49,912 nucleotides of DNA. Origin: an uncultured Eubacteriales bacterium (lineage in GTDB: Bacteria > Bacillota > Clostridia > Christensenellales > Aristaeellaceae). Positions 32,660 through 41,183 of this stretch are shown here, one piece after another. The stretch's first letter is position 1. Each line of letters begins with the position of its first letter. Where the stretch lies: assembly GCA_902785105.1 (NCBI GenBank), contig CACZXF010000021.1, positions 1 through 49,912 on the forward strand. Reading direction: 5' to 3'. The position numbers and the translations under genes are program-made. Under the pieces are notes generated by a model. The model saw only the letters and a list, made by a program, of their open reading frames with translations. It had not been told where the DNA came from and did no database searches.

Positions 32660-34750
32660 TTAGTCGTCTTCTTCCTCGGCCTTGTAGGCGTCGATGACCT
32701 TCTTAGCGGAGGCGGCGGGCACTTCCTCATAGCGCTCGAAGTGCATGGTGAAGGAGCCGCGGCCCTGGGTCATGGAGCGAAGGTCGGTGGCATACTTGAA
32801 CATCTCGGACAGAGGCGCTTCGGCGGTGACGCGCTGGAGGTCGCCCACCTTCTCGGAGCCGAGGATGCGGCCGCGACGCTTGCTCATGTCGCCGTAGATG
32901 TCGCCCATGTTCTCGTCGGGCACGTCCACTTCAACGTGGTAGATGGGCTCGAGGAGCACGGGGTTGGCGGTGGTGAGCTGCTTGAAGGCCAGGCGGGCGG
33001 CGGTCTTGAACGCCATTTCGGAGGAGTCAACGGGGTGATAGCCGCCGTCGTACAGCTCAGCAGTCAGGCCCACCACGGGGAAGCCGGCCAGCACGCCGTG
33101 ACGGATGTTCTCGATCAGGCCCTTCTCAACGGCCGGGATGTACTGACGCGGGACGGTGCCGCCCACGACGCTGTCCACAAAGTGGAACTCGGTATCGTTG
33201 GGGTCGTCATTGGGACGGAAGCGGATCTTGACATCGCCGAACTGGCCGTGGCCGCCGGACTGCTTCTTATGGCGTCCCTGGACGTCGATGGGCTTGCGGA
33301 TGGACTCACGATAGGGGATCTTGGGATCCTGGAGGTTGCATTCCACCTTGAACTTGGAGGCCAGCTTGGCGGCCACCACGTCGATGGACATTTCGCCGAT
33401 GCCGCTCAGCACGGATTCGGCGGTCTCCACGTTCTTCTCCACGCGGATGGTGGGGTCCTCCTCCATCAGACGGGCCAGACCGGAGAAAATCTTGTCTTCT
33501 TCGCCGGCCTTCTTGGCGTAGACGGCCTTGGAGATGTTGGGGGCCGGGAACTCCATCTCGGGGAACTGGATGGGGTTGTTCTGATCGCACAGGGTGTTGC
33601 CTGTGGCGACGGACTGGAGCTTGGCCAGCGCGCACAGATCGCCCGCGACCACCTTGTTGGTGGTGGCCTGCTGCTTGCCCTTCAGGATGTAGATGGTGCC
33701 GGGCTTCTCGGTCTTCTCAGCGTTGACGTTGTAAAGCATGGTGGAGCTTTCCAGCACGCCGGAGGTGATCTTCAGCAGGCTCAGCTTGCCCACGAAGGGG
33801 TCAGCCATGGTCTTGAAGACGCGGGCGGAGAAGGGCTGGTCGTTGGCGCAGACGCGCTCGATGGTCTCGCCGTTCTTGGGATTGGTGCCCTCGAGGCTGC
33901 GGCCAGCGGGAGACGGCATCAGGTCGATGATGTTGTCCAGCAGCTTGGCGATGCCGATGCGGGTGAGGGAGGAGCAGCAGACGACGGGCACGACGGTGCC
34001 GTCCTCGATGCCCTTGCGCAGACCGTACATGACCTCTTCCTCGGTCAGGGGGTCGCCGCCCTCCAGGTACTCCAGGAACTTCATCTCCAGTTCCTCGTCG
34101 GCGCCAGCGGCGGCCTCGACGATGGCCTCATGGGCAGCTTCCACTTCGTCGGCCAGGTTGGCGGGGATGTCCACGGCCTTCAGGCCCTTGCCCTCGCCGA
34201 TGAAGGCCTTCTTCTCAAGGATGCAGACCACGCCGGTGAACTTGCCGTTTTCGACGATGGGCACCTCGATGGGGGCGATGTGGCTGCCGTACTTCTCGGT
34301 GATGGAGTGCAGCGCCTTCTGGAAGTTGGCGTTCTCCTGGTCCATCTTGTTGACGACGATCATGCGGGAGGAATGGGTCTTGTCGCACATGGCCCAGGCC
34401 TTCTCCGCGCCCACGTCCAGACCGGAGACCGCGCCCACGGTGATCAGCGCGCCCTCGCAGACGTTCATCGGGCCGACCTGCTCGCCCGCGAAATCAAAGT
34501 AGCCGGGAATATCCACCAGGTTGACCTTGCGGTCCTTCCACTCCAGCGGCGCCATGGCGGCGGAGATGGAAATGTGGCGCTTGATCTCCTCCGGATCGTA
34601 GTCCATGGTGGCCTGGCCGTCCTCGACGCGGCCCTGACGGTCGATGGCGCCCGCGGAGAACAGCAGTGCCTCGGCCAGCGTGGTCTTGCCGACGCTGCCA
34701 TGGCCCACGATGGTCAGGTTGCGGATATTCTTGGCCTGATAATCTTTCAT
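32660..34750 (-). CDS. Elongation factor G-like GTPase (EF-G2-type)
   Basis: 696 residues with the five-domain EF-G layout. G1 is GHGSVGKT (residues 16-23), G4 is NKMD, and the C-terminal domains IV-V are present (RGRILGSE, ATDLRSMTQGRGSFTMHF). The G3 motif reads DIPGY (80-84), so Tyr84 replaces the catalytic His of canonical EF-G DTPGH. The switch-I end (ISISAA) also differs from GITI. These features fit the EF-G-like paralogue group rather than housekeeping FusA. The C-terminus ends in an acidic EEEDD tail. The ATG at 34750 follows GGGGGA; a longer frame to 34822 lacks a site. A terminator follows. Confidence 0.85.
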   Translation of the reverse strand: MKDYQAKNIRNLTIVGHGSVGKTTLAEALLFSAGAIDRQGRVEDGQATMDYDPEEIKRHISISAAMAPLEWKDRKVNLVDIPGYFDFAGEQVGPMNVCEGALITVGAVSGLDVGAEKAWAMCDKTHSSRMIVVNKMDQENANFQKALHSITEKYGSHIAPIEVPIVENGKFTGVVCILEKKAFIGEGKGLKAVDIPANLADEVEAAHEAIVEAAAGADEELEMKFLEYLEGGDPLTEEEVMYGLRKGIEDGTVVPVVCCSSLTRIGIAKLLDNIIDLMPSPAGRSLEGTNPKNGETIERVCANDQPFSARVFKTMADPFVGKLSLLKITSGVLESSTMLYNVNAEKTEKPGTIYILKGKQQATTNKVVAGDLCALAKLQSVATGNTLCDQNNPIQFPEMEFPAPNISKAVYAKKAGEEDKIFSGLARLMEEDPTIRVEKNVETAESVLSGIGEMSIDVVAAKLASKFKVECNLQDPKIPYRESIRKPIDVQGRHKKQSGGHGQFGDVKIRFRPNDDPNDTEFHFVDSVVGGTVPRQYIPAVEKGLIENIRHGVLAGFPVVGLTAELYDGGYHPVDSSEMAFKTAARLAFKQLTTANPVLLEPIYHVEVDVPDENMGDIYGDMSKRRGRILGSEKVGDLQRVTAEAPLSEMFKYATDLRSMTQGRGSFTMHFERYEEVPAASAKKVIDAYKAEEEDD

Positions 34751-34886
34751 GTGAATTCCCCCTGTGTGTATAGTTTTTACTGCGCGCACAAGCGCTGAGG
34801 ATTTTGTCCTGTACGCGCTCATTTGCCATAGTATTTATATTTTATCAGAATTTCGTCGATTTGAAAAGACCTTTTGAGCAGGATTT

Positions 34887-34915
34887 TTGCGTTTTGCGGG
34901 GAATTTTCTTATTAT
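34887..34915 (+). promoter_or_regulatory. Promoter of the CAP/BIG2 gene
   Basis: -35 TTGCGT (34887-34892), 17-nt spacer, -10 TATTAT (34910-34915). Confidence 0.5.
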
Positions 34916-34976
34916 ACCCGCGATTTTGTGTAAATTTTGTTTTTGTATGTTAAGAATCCCGGAGGATAACCCATTG

Positions 34977-36209
34977 ATGAAGCGTGTTTTGTCCATTTTG
35001 TTGATTCTGCTGTTATTGCCCTCAGCGCTGGCTTTGCGTACCCGCGAGGAGGTGCGTGAAGCCTATCACGCGCTGGACATCGAGGGCGGCGAACCCTACG
35101 CCCGGAAGCCGGTGGTGACCGCCCCTTACGACGCGGGGGAACTGACCGGGAACGCGCTAAAAGACGCCGCGGCATATTTGAATTTTATCCGCTGGCTGGC
35201 AGACGTGGAGCCGGTGTCGGATTCCATCATATATAACTATCAGTGCCAGCACGGCGCGGCACTGCTGGCGGCGCTGGACTATGTGGACCATAACGCGCCG
35301 AAGCCGGAGGATATGGACGTGAATTTCTACGATTCCGCCCACCTTGGCACATCGTCGGGCAACATCGCCCGCTTCAACTGGATGCGGGACAGCATCATCC
35401 GGGAGGGCGTGGCCTACTTCGTCCGGGACGACGGCGACCAGAACCTGCCCATGCTGGGCCACCGCCGCTGGACGCTGAACCCCGCCATGGCCGCCACTGG
35501 TTTCGGCCTCGCCAACGCGGCGAGCGGCATGAGCTATGTGGTGATGTACGCCCACGATTTAGGCAATGCTGACGCGGATTGGGAAAAAGTTCTCTGGCCG
35601 TCTCCCGGCGCTTTCCCCGCCGAGCTGATGCACGACCATCTGGCCTGGTCGGCAGTGCTGAATCCGCTTCGCTATGATCTTTCCACATCGCATATCGAAG
35701 TGACGCTCACCGAGGAAAACACGGGCCTCACCTTCCGATTTAACCCCGTCGAAGGCAGCGGGGACGGCTTTTGCGCCTTGAATATGGAGCCTTACGGCGC
35801 GGGCGGCTGCGTCATCTTCCGCCCGGATTTCACGGGACTGGATTTCACCGACTATCAGCAGAATCAGCGCTGGCACGTGCGCCTCGACCATCTCATGACC
35901 GTGGCGGGGGAGGAAACCGCCCTTGAATATACCGTGGAAATGGTGTCCCTGTACGTCCAGGATGCCGTAAACATCGAAGTTTCGCAATTGGAAGCTGAAT
36001 TGGAAGCGGGGGAAAGCCTGCGCCTTGGTGCTCAGGTCATTCCCGCTTATGCCGACGATCTCAGCGTCCTATGGCGCACCACAGACCCCGATGTCGCCAT
36101 CGTGGACGCCGCGGGACAGGTGACCGCCGTCAATCCGGGCGAATGTGAGATCATCTGCGTGGACTGCGCGGGACATGAGGACTATTGCAGCGTCAAAGTG
36201 AAGGGGTGA
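34977..36209 (+). CDS. Exported CAP/SCP-like domain protein with C-terminal BIG2 domain
   Basis: 410 residues. Signal peptide at 1-19 (KRVLSILLILLLLPSALA). A CAP-like domain (about 45-260) includes YLNFIRWLADVE, a HGAALLAAL helix, REGVAYFVRDDG and MLGHRRWTLNP, which has the histidine pattern of the family. The last ~80 residues form one BIG2 module (SVLWRTTDPDVAIVDAAGQV). CAP proteins of bacteria are secreted and mostly uncharacterised. The ATG at 34977 (or a TTG 3 nt before) lies about 11 nt after GGAGG; a longer frame from 34887 would overlap the promoter and is rejected. It is divergent from the EF-G-like gene. Confidence 0.82.
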   Translation: MKRVLSILLILLLLPSALALRTREEVREAYHALDIEGGEPYARKPVVTAPYDAGELTGNALKDAAAYLNFIRWLADVEPVSDSIIYNYQCQHGAALLAALDYVDHNAPKPEDMDVNFYDSAHLGTSSGNIARFNWMRDSIIREGVAYFVRDDGDQNLPMLGHRRWTLNPAMAATGFGLANAASGMSYVVMYAHDLGNADADWEKVLWPSPGAFPAELMHDHLAWSAVLNPLRYDLSTSHIEVTLTEENTGLTFRFNPVEGSGDGFCALNMEPYGAGGCVIFRPDFTGLDFTDYQQNQRWHVRLDHLMTVAGEETALEYTVEMVSLYVQDAVNIEVSQLEAELEAGESLRLGAQVIPAYADDLSVLWRTTDPDVAIVDAAGQVTAVNPGECEIICVDCAGHEDYCSVKVKG

Positions 36210-36231
36210 GCGAAAAACGCTCTCCCTTTTC
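36205..36231 (+). terminator. Weak hairpin after the CAP/BIG2 gene
   Basis: GAGCG (36208-36212) and CGCTC (36218-36222) flank an A-loop, followed by TCCCTTTTCG. Confidence 0.4.
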
Positions 36232-36291
36232 GCAACAAAAGCATTACATTGGACGTCAAACAAACATGATGTTTTTTAGGAGGTGACGCAT

Positions 36292-37731
36292 ATGAAGCGC
36301 CTGGCGGCCATACTGTTGGGGCTGGCGCTGCTGTGCCCGGCGGCGCTGGGGGAGACGTTTCTGGTGGACTGCTGGAGCACGGAGGAAACGCCGGGCTATG
36401 CCCTGCTGCTGAAGGATGACGGCACAGCCCTGACGCCCCCGGAGACTTACGGGGCCATTGCGCAACTGTCGAACGGGGACATGTCGCTTTTCTGTGCAAC
36501 GCGGTTCAACGAGCAGATCATCAAAGACGTCGGTGAGGTGGACGACGACTACCGCGCCTATCAGAACATGGCTCTGGTGGATGCCGAGGGACATGCGCTG
36601 ACGGATTATCTCTATTTCGACATGGCCCGGGACCCTGGCGGCGCGATTATCGGCAGGCGCTGGCCCACAGGGGTGGATGTGCTGGACGACGACGGGAATG
36701 TGCTTTTCACCGGAGACTACATAGATATAAGACCCACCGGCGAGGGCGGCTGGCTGGCATTGCGGGGCGAGGACCAGAAACAGGACGGTCAGGAGGTCAA
36801 CGCCCTCGTGGCGGTGGATGCCGACGGCACGGCCCATGATACCGGTCTGCACACCGGTTATTTCCGGCTGGAGCCTTTCTGCGATGGGCTGTGTCCCGTC
36901 AGCGACATCGTGGAGCTGAATGGCAAGGCCGTGATTCTGAACGCCAAGGGCGAGCGGGCGAAAAAGCAGACCTTCGAGCAGCTCTCAGAGGTCAATAACG
37001 GCTATGTGATCACCGTTGAGGATGAGCTTTACGGCCTGTATAAAATGTCGACTGGCCGCTATCTCCTCCCGCCGGTCTACGATTACATTCATCTGGATTC
37101 CGCCTACAGTCGGGCTGTATTCATTGCTTCCCAGGGCGGCGATGTGGAGGTTTACGACGCGCAGACTGGGGAAAAGCTGCTCTCCCGGAGTTATCCGGGG
37201 GCGAATTATGTGTTCTGCTGGATGCTGTCCGAGGATACCTTGCAGGTGGGCGAGGACTATGACAGACGGGAGATCTGCGACCTCACAGGCAATGCATTTT
37301 TCCAGGTGAATACAAAGAATGACGTCATGACTCTCTATACCAATGCCTATGGCATCCCTCAGCGCTTTGTGGAGAGCGTGGGAGAATGGCCCAATGACAA
37401 AAACCACATTATTGATTTGGATGGGAATCAGGTGGGCCCGGATTGGCAGCGAATCGACACCTCCCTCTGGAAGGACGGCCACGGGCGCTATGTCGTCACC
37501 CGCTACGAGCTGCACAAGGATCGGGACGGCGAAATGTACCCCCTCTATTCAAGCTACCGCAGCGGCGTCTGCGATGAAAACGGGGAGCTGTGCCTCGCCA
37601 TGAATTATCAGAACATTCAGGTGCTGTCCCTGGATCGCTACTGGGTGGAGACGCCCGAGCGTATTGGCATGGTCGATGGCGAAGGCAAGTGGTATTACGC
37701 CATCGAAAAATACGCGGCACTGATGGATTAA
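36292..37731 (+). CDS. Exported WG-repeat-like beta protein
   Basis: 479 residues. Signal peptide at 1-19 (LAAILLGLALLCPAALG). The rest is a run of short beta units of the type ALVDAEGH-AL, LLDDDGNVLF, LNAKGERAKKQTF, GLYKMSTGRYLLPPVYDYI and MVDGEGKWYYAI, which is the pattern of WG (KWG) repeat or propeller-like proteins. Function unknown; such proteins often bind partners at the cell surface. TTAGGAGGTGA at 36277-36286 is an almost perfect ribosome-binding site. The binding-protein gene follows 15 nt after the stop, so the two are co-transcribed. Confidence 0.78.
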   Translation: MKRLAAILLGLALLCPAALGETFLVDCWSTEETPGYALLLKDDGTALTPPETYGAIAQLSNGDMSLFCATRFNEQIIKDVGEVDDDYRAYQNMALVDAEGHALTDYLYFDMARDPGGAIIGRRWPTGVDVLDDDGNVLFTGDYIDIRPTGEGGWLALRGEDQKQDGQEVNALVAVDADGTAHDTGLHTGYFRLEPFCDGLCPVSDIVELNGKAVILNAKGERAKKQTFEQLSEVNNGYVITVEDELYGLYKMSTGRYLLPPVYDYIHLDSAYSRAVFIASQGGDVEVYDAQTGEKLLSRSYPGANYVFCWMLSEDTLQVGEDYDRREICDLTGNAFFQVNTKNDVMTLYTNAYGIPQRFVESVGEWPNDKNHIIDLDGNQVGPDWQRIDTSLWKDGHGRYVVTRYELHKDRDGEMYPLYSSYRSGVCDENGELCLAMNYQNIQVLSLDRYWVETPERIGMVDGEGKWYYAIEKYAALMD

Positions 37732-37746
37732 AGAAAGGAAATATTA

Positions 37747-38616
37747 ATGAAGAAGATTATTTTTATGCTCATGCTGTTGGTGTTTTGCGCGAGTGCAGCT
37801 CTGGCAGATTGTCCGGCGATTGATGTAAAGGATTACCCTGTGGTGGACGGGTCCACAGCCACATTGCCGCTGAGCTATAAGCTGATGGAGGCGGCCGCGG
37901 GCGTCAGCGAGGCGGAAGCAAAAGCGGCCATCACTCACAACAAGACTACGCAGTCCTTCTATTCCCTGGTAAACGGGGAGGCGGACCTGCTGCTGGTCTA
38001 CGAGCCTTCGGCGGAGGCATGGGAATTTGCGAAGGAGGAGGGCGTCGAGCTTATGACCCAGGCCATCGGTTATGACGCGCCGGTGTTCCTCATCAACGAC
38101 AAGAACCCCGTGGAATCGCTGACGGCACAACAGATTGTCGATATCTACGCCGGGAAGATTACCAACTGGTCCGAAGTGGGCGGCGAAGACAGTGATATCA
38201 TCGCCTATCAGCGCGTGGAGACCTCCGGCTCCCAGGTGATGATGAAGGCTCAGGTGATGAAGGACACCCCGATGATGGACGCTCCGAAGGAACTGCGCAC
38301 CGACGAAATGGGCGAACTGGTGGACGCCATCGCCTCCTATCGGAACACCGCCAATTCCATCGGCTATTCCGTCTATTATTACATCGACAACATGTACATG
38401 CAGCAGGGCATCAAGCTGCTTTCGGTGGACGGCGTAGCACCCACCAACGCGACCATAGCCAGTGGGGAGTATCCCTGGCGGCAGCCCTTCTACTGTGTCA
38501 TCCGCGCCGACGCGCCCGAAAATTCGCCTGCCCGAAAGCTCTATGACTGGCTGGCCACTCCCGAAGGCCGCGCCCTGGTGGAAGCTGCCGGCTACGTGGC
38601 GGCGGAGGCTGAATAA
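37747..38616 (+). CDS. Phosphate-type (PstS-like) substrate-binding protein, solitary
   Basis: 289 residues. Signal peptide at 1-20 (cleavage after ALA); the Cys after it is at ADC, which does not match a lipobox. The body is a PBP2 binding fold with PstS-like motifs: DGSTATLPL near 31-39, LTAQQIVDIYAGKITNWSEV, and RVETSGSQ in the ligand-binding position. No permease or ATPase genes of a Pst system are near. It could be a sensor or scavenging protein rather than a transporter part. It sits in an operon with the WG-repeat-like gene. Confidence 0.85.
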   Translation: MKKIIFMLMLLVFCASAALADCPAIDVKDYPVVDGSTATLPLSYKLMEAAAGVSEAEAKAAITHNKTTQSFYSLVNGEADLLLVYEPSAEAWEFAKEEGVELMTQAIGYDAPVFLINDKNPVESLTAQQIVDIYAGKITNWSEVGGEDSDIIAYQRVETSGSQVMMKAQVMKDTPMMDAPKELRTDEMGELVDAIASYRNTANSIGYSVYYYIDNMYMQQGIKLLSVDGVAPTNATIASGEYPWRQPFYCVIRADAPENSPARKLYDWLATPEGRALVEAAGYVAAEAE

Positions 38617-38624
38617 AAAAATGG

Positions 38625-38645
38625 ACAGGCCATTGCCTGTTTACC
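38625..38645 (+). terminator. Small hairpin after the binding-protein gene
   Basis: ACAGGC (38625-38630) pairs with GCCTGT (38635-38640); only TTA follows, so termination would be weak. Confidence 0.35.
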
Positions 38646-38694
38646 CCATCTGTGTTAAAATAATATGTAATTATAATGCCTTGGGGGTGTGCCC

Positions 38695-39675
38695 ATGACC
38701 GGTCTGAATGGCGACGGCCTGATATTTTCGGAAAACTATGTAAAAACCCTTAATGAAACGGTGATACCCTATATAGAAGCCCACAGGACTGATTTGAAAA
38801 TCGAGGGTGAGCATGGAAACCCGCTGTTCGTCTCCCGATTCGACGCGGACGCGCCGGAGGGCACGGTGCTTTTCGTCCACGGCTTCACGGAGAACGCGGA
38901 GAAGTTCGTGGAGCTGATTTATTCGCTGCTGCAAAACAATCTGTCCGTGGTGGCCTACGATCAGCGGGGCCACGGGCGCTCCTGGCGGGCGGAAGGGCTT
39001 TCGGACATGTCACTGACTCATGTGGATTCCTTTGAGGACTACGTGAAGGACATGGACGCGGTGTGCCGGAAGGTCGTTCAGCTCATGCCGGAGCCCCATC
39101 GCGTGTTCTGCCATTCCATGGGCGGGGCGGTGACGGCGCTGTATCTGGAGGAGCATCCGGGCCTCTTCGACCGCGCGGCCATGTGTGCGCCGATGATCGC
39201 GCCGAATCTCAAAGGCCTGCCCCTGCCCGCCGTCCGGCTGATGTGCAAGGCCAACAAGGCGCTGGGCAGGGCGAAGAAGCGCGTGTTCATCTTCAAGCCC
39301 TACACCTATCCCGATGATTTCGACACCTCCTGCGCCACGGGCCGGGAGCGCTTCGACTGGTATGAGACTCTCCGCCGGGATCAGCCCGAGTTTTCCAACA
39401 ACAGCCCCTCCTATAGCTGGCTGCTGGAGTCCGTGGAGGTCACGGATAAGATACTCGCCCCCGGCGCGGCGGAGCGCATCGACGCCAAAATTCGCGTCTA
39501 TACCGCCGCCATCGACGACATTGTGCTGCCCGAGCCGCAAAAGACCTTCGTCGCACGGCTCAGGGATGCCAGCCGGGTGGATGTCGAAGGGGCGAAGCAT
39601 GAAATCTACCGCTCCGCCGACGACGTATTTTTCCCCTGGTGGCGGGATGTGCTGGAATTTTTGAAGGCCAATTAA
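38695..39675 (+). CDS. Alpha/beta hydrolase, monoglyceride lipase/lysophospholipase-like
   Basis: 326 residues, cytoplasmic. The oxyanion motif VHGFTENAEKF and the strand YDQRGHGRSW lead to the nucleophile elbow HSMGGAVTALYL. The Asp (AAIDDIVLP) and His (GAKHEIYRS) of the triad are in the right order near the C-terminus. These enzymes hydrolyse lysophospholipids or monoacylglycerols; the substrate is not known here. GGGGGTG lies 6 nt before the ATG at 38695. A TATAAT at 38672-38677 may be its -10 box; no good -35 box is seen. Confidence 0.88.
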   Translation: MTGLNGDGLIFSENYVKTLNETVIPYIEAHRTDLKIEGEHGNPLFVSRFDADAPEGTVLFVHGFTENAEKFVELIYSLLQNNLSVVAYDQRGHGRSWRAEGLSDMSLTHVDSFEDYVKDMDAVCRKVVQLMPEPHRVFCHSMGGAVTALYLEEHPGLFDRAAMCAPMIAPNLKGLPLPAVRLMCKANKALGRAKKRVFIFKPYTYPDDFDTSCATGRERFDWYETLRRDQPEFSNNSPSYSWLLESVEVTDKILAPGAAERIDAKIRVYTAAIDDIVLPEPQKTFVARLRDASRVDVEGAKHEIYRSADDVFFPWWRDVLEFLKAN

Positions 39676-39706
39676 GCATATACTATGATAGCAATGGAGG
39701 CATCAC

Positions 39707-40078
39707 ATGATCATCAATACAAGCAAGGCCCCGGCGGCAGTCGGCCCCTATGTCCAGGCCGTCAAGGCGGGCAATATGCTGTTTTCGTCGGGCCAGCTCG
39801 GCCTGATTCCCGAGACCGGCACGCTTCCCGAAGGTGTTGAGGCACAGACGAGGCAGTCTCTGGCGAATATTCAAGCGATTTTGGAGGAGGCAGGCTTCTC
39901 AAAGTCCGACGTCGTCAAGACTACCGTTTTTATAAAGGATATGAATGATTTTGCCGCCGTCAACGCCATCTATGCCGATTTCTTTGGTGACACCAGACCT
40001 GCCCGTTCCTGCGTGGAGGTGGCGAGGCTGCCCAAGGACGGACTGGTGGAGATAGAAGTTACCGCCGTGAAGGAATGA
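39707..40078 (+). CDS. RidA/YjgF-family enamine/imine deaminase
   Basis: 123 residues, normal length. It begins with NTSKAPAAVGPYVQAVKAGN and contains the family's SGQLGL, the PARSCVEVARLP stretch with the conserved Arg, and the C-terminal VEIEVTAV strand. Rid proteins form trimers and release ammonia from reactive enamines made by PLP enzymes such as threonine dehydratase. GGAGG precedes the ATG. It follows the hydrolase by 31 nt. The end shares a bidirectional terminator with ispE. Confidence 0.92.
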   Translation: MIINTSKAPAAVGPYVQAVKAGNMLFSSGQLGLIPETGTLPEGVEAQTRQSLANIQAILEEAGFSKSDVVKTTVFIKDMNDFAAVNAIYADFFGDTRPARSCVEVARLPKDGLVEIEVTAVKE

Positions 40079-40124
40079 CAAAACAGCGCGTCAGCCATCG
40101 TAGTTTGGCTGACGCGCTGTTTTT
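40079..40124. terminator. Bidirectional terminator between the Rid gene and ispE
   Basis: AAAACAGCGCGTCAGCC pairs perfectly with GGCTGACGCGCTGTTTT (40107-40123). T-runs are present on both strands, and both stop codons adjoin it. Confidence 0.92.
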
Positions 40125-40978
40125 CAGATTCGCGGCAGAGCGGAAATCGTTCGGGTAAAAATGGCATTGGGGAGGGCTTCGGCGATCTCTCGCGCCTTGA
40201 CTGGATCGTCAAATACAGTGACGACGGTGGAGCCGGAGCCGGTCATGAACACCGCGGAGCCGCCCAGCGCGCGAAGCCGCTTCATCGTCTCACCGATCTC
40301 AGGCATCAGCGACAGGGCCGGCGCGGTCAGAGCGTTTTTTGCAAGCGCATCCACCGCGGCGAGATCGCGGTGCTGGACAGCCTCGGCCAGCTTCACGGCG
40401 TTTAGATCAACCGGCGGATAACCGCCACTGTCCCACAGACCAAAGACCTCGGCGGTGGACAGGCCACCGCCGGGTGTGACCAATACCAGTGGCAGCGCAG
40501 GGGCCTCCGGGAGGGGCTCTATGCGCTCTCCGATGCCCCGTACATGCGCCAATCCGCCGGTAAGGCAGAAGGGCACGTCCGCGCCCAGGGATGCGCCGAG
40601 CGCCAGCAGCACTTCGTCGCTCAGATTCAGCCCCCACAGTTTATTTAATGCCCGCAGCGTCAGCGCGCAGTCGGCGCTCCCACCGCCCAGTCCCGCACGG
40701 ACAGGAACGTGCTTGCCGAGCGCAATTGCCGCGCCGCGCTTTGTGCCGCTGTGTTTCATAAGGGCTTTGGCGGCGCGGATTACCAGGTTCCGATCCTGGT
40801 CCGGGTCCGGTTTTCCATCTACCGTCAGCGTCAGCGCTTCTGCGTCCTCAAACACCATATCGTCGCCCAGTTCAATGGATTGCATCAGCATGTCCAACTC
40901 GTGGTAGCCGTCCGACCTCAATCCGGTGATGTTCAGCGCCCAGTTGATCTTTGCGTAGGCATGGGCAATGATTCTCAT
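40124..40978 (-). CDS. ispE: 4-diphosphocytidyl-2-C-methyl-D-erythritol kinase
   Basis: 284 residues, normal length. GHMP-kinase fold with the start AYAKINWALN, the ATP loop PVRAGLGGGSADCALTLRAL, and the C-terminal MTGSGSTVVTVF. It phosphorylates CDP-methylerythritol in the MEP isoprenoid pathway. The ATG at 40984 overlaps GGAGG, so the ATG at 40978, 6 nt after that site, is the better start. Confidence 0.94.
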   Translation of the reverse strand: MRIIAHAYAKINWALNITGLRSDGYHELDMLMQSIELGDDMVFEDAEALTLTVDGKPDPDQDRNLVIRAAKALMKHSGTKRGAAIALGKHVPVRAGLGGGSADCALTLRALNKLWGLNLSDEVLLALGASLGADVPFCLTGGLAHVRGIGERIEPLPEAPALPLVLVTPGGGLSTAEVFGLWDSGGYPPVDLNAVKLAEAVQHRDLAAVDALAKNALTAPALSLMPEIGETMKRLRALGGSAVFMTGSGSTVVTVFDDPVKAREIAEALPNAIFTRTISALPRI

Positions 40979-41014
40979 GAGCATCCTCCAAATATGTTAC
41001 CGATAAGAGTGTCA

Positions 41015-41032
41015 GATAAACAGGGATTTATC
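41015..41032. repeat. Short palindrome GATAAACAGGGATTTATC, copy 3
   Basis: GATAAA and TTTATC arms around CAGGGA, upstream of ispE and 6 nt before the AATGG-type repeat. Confidence 0.65.
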
Positions 41033-41038
41033 GTGGTG

Positions 41039-41096
41039 AATGGAAAATGGAGAATGAAGATTGCCCGCAAGTAAAAGCATTCTACATTTTCCATTT
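41039..41096. repeat. AATGG/CCATT inverted repeat, short copy
   Basis: AATGGAAAATGGAGAATG (41039-41056) is answered by CATTCTACATTTTCCATT (41079-41096). It shares word content and the AAAGCATTC core with the repeat before clpP. Confidence 0.65.
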
Positions 41097-41183
41097 ACTC
41101 AAAGAAATTCCAATATAATGGAAAAAATAATTTAAGGTCATACCCAAAATGGAACTTCGGGCAACTCCGTTTGTCGTCTCCTA

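Noticed and set aside
32741-34798. Long plus-strand frame opposite the EF-G-like gene
   Set aside because: Same kind of shadow; the minus-strand frame has all GTPase motifs.
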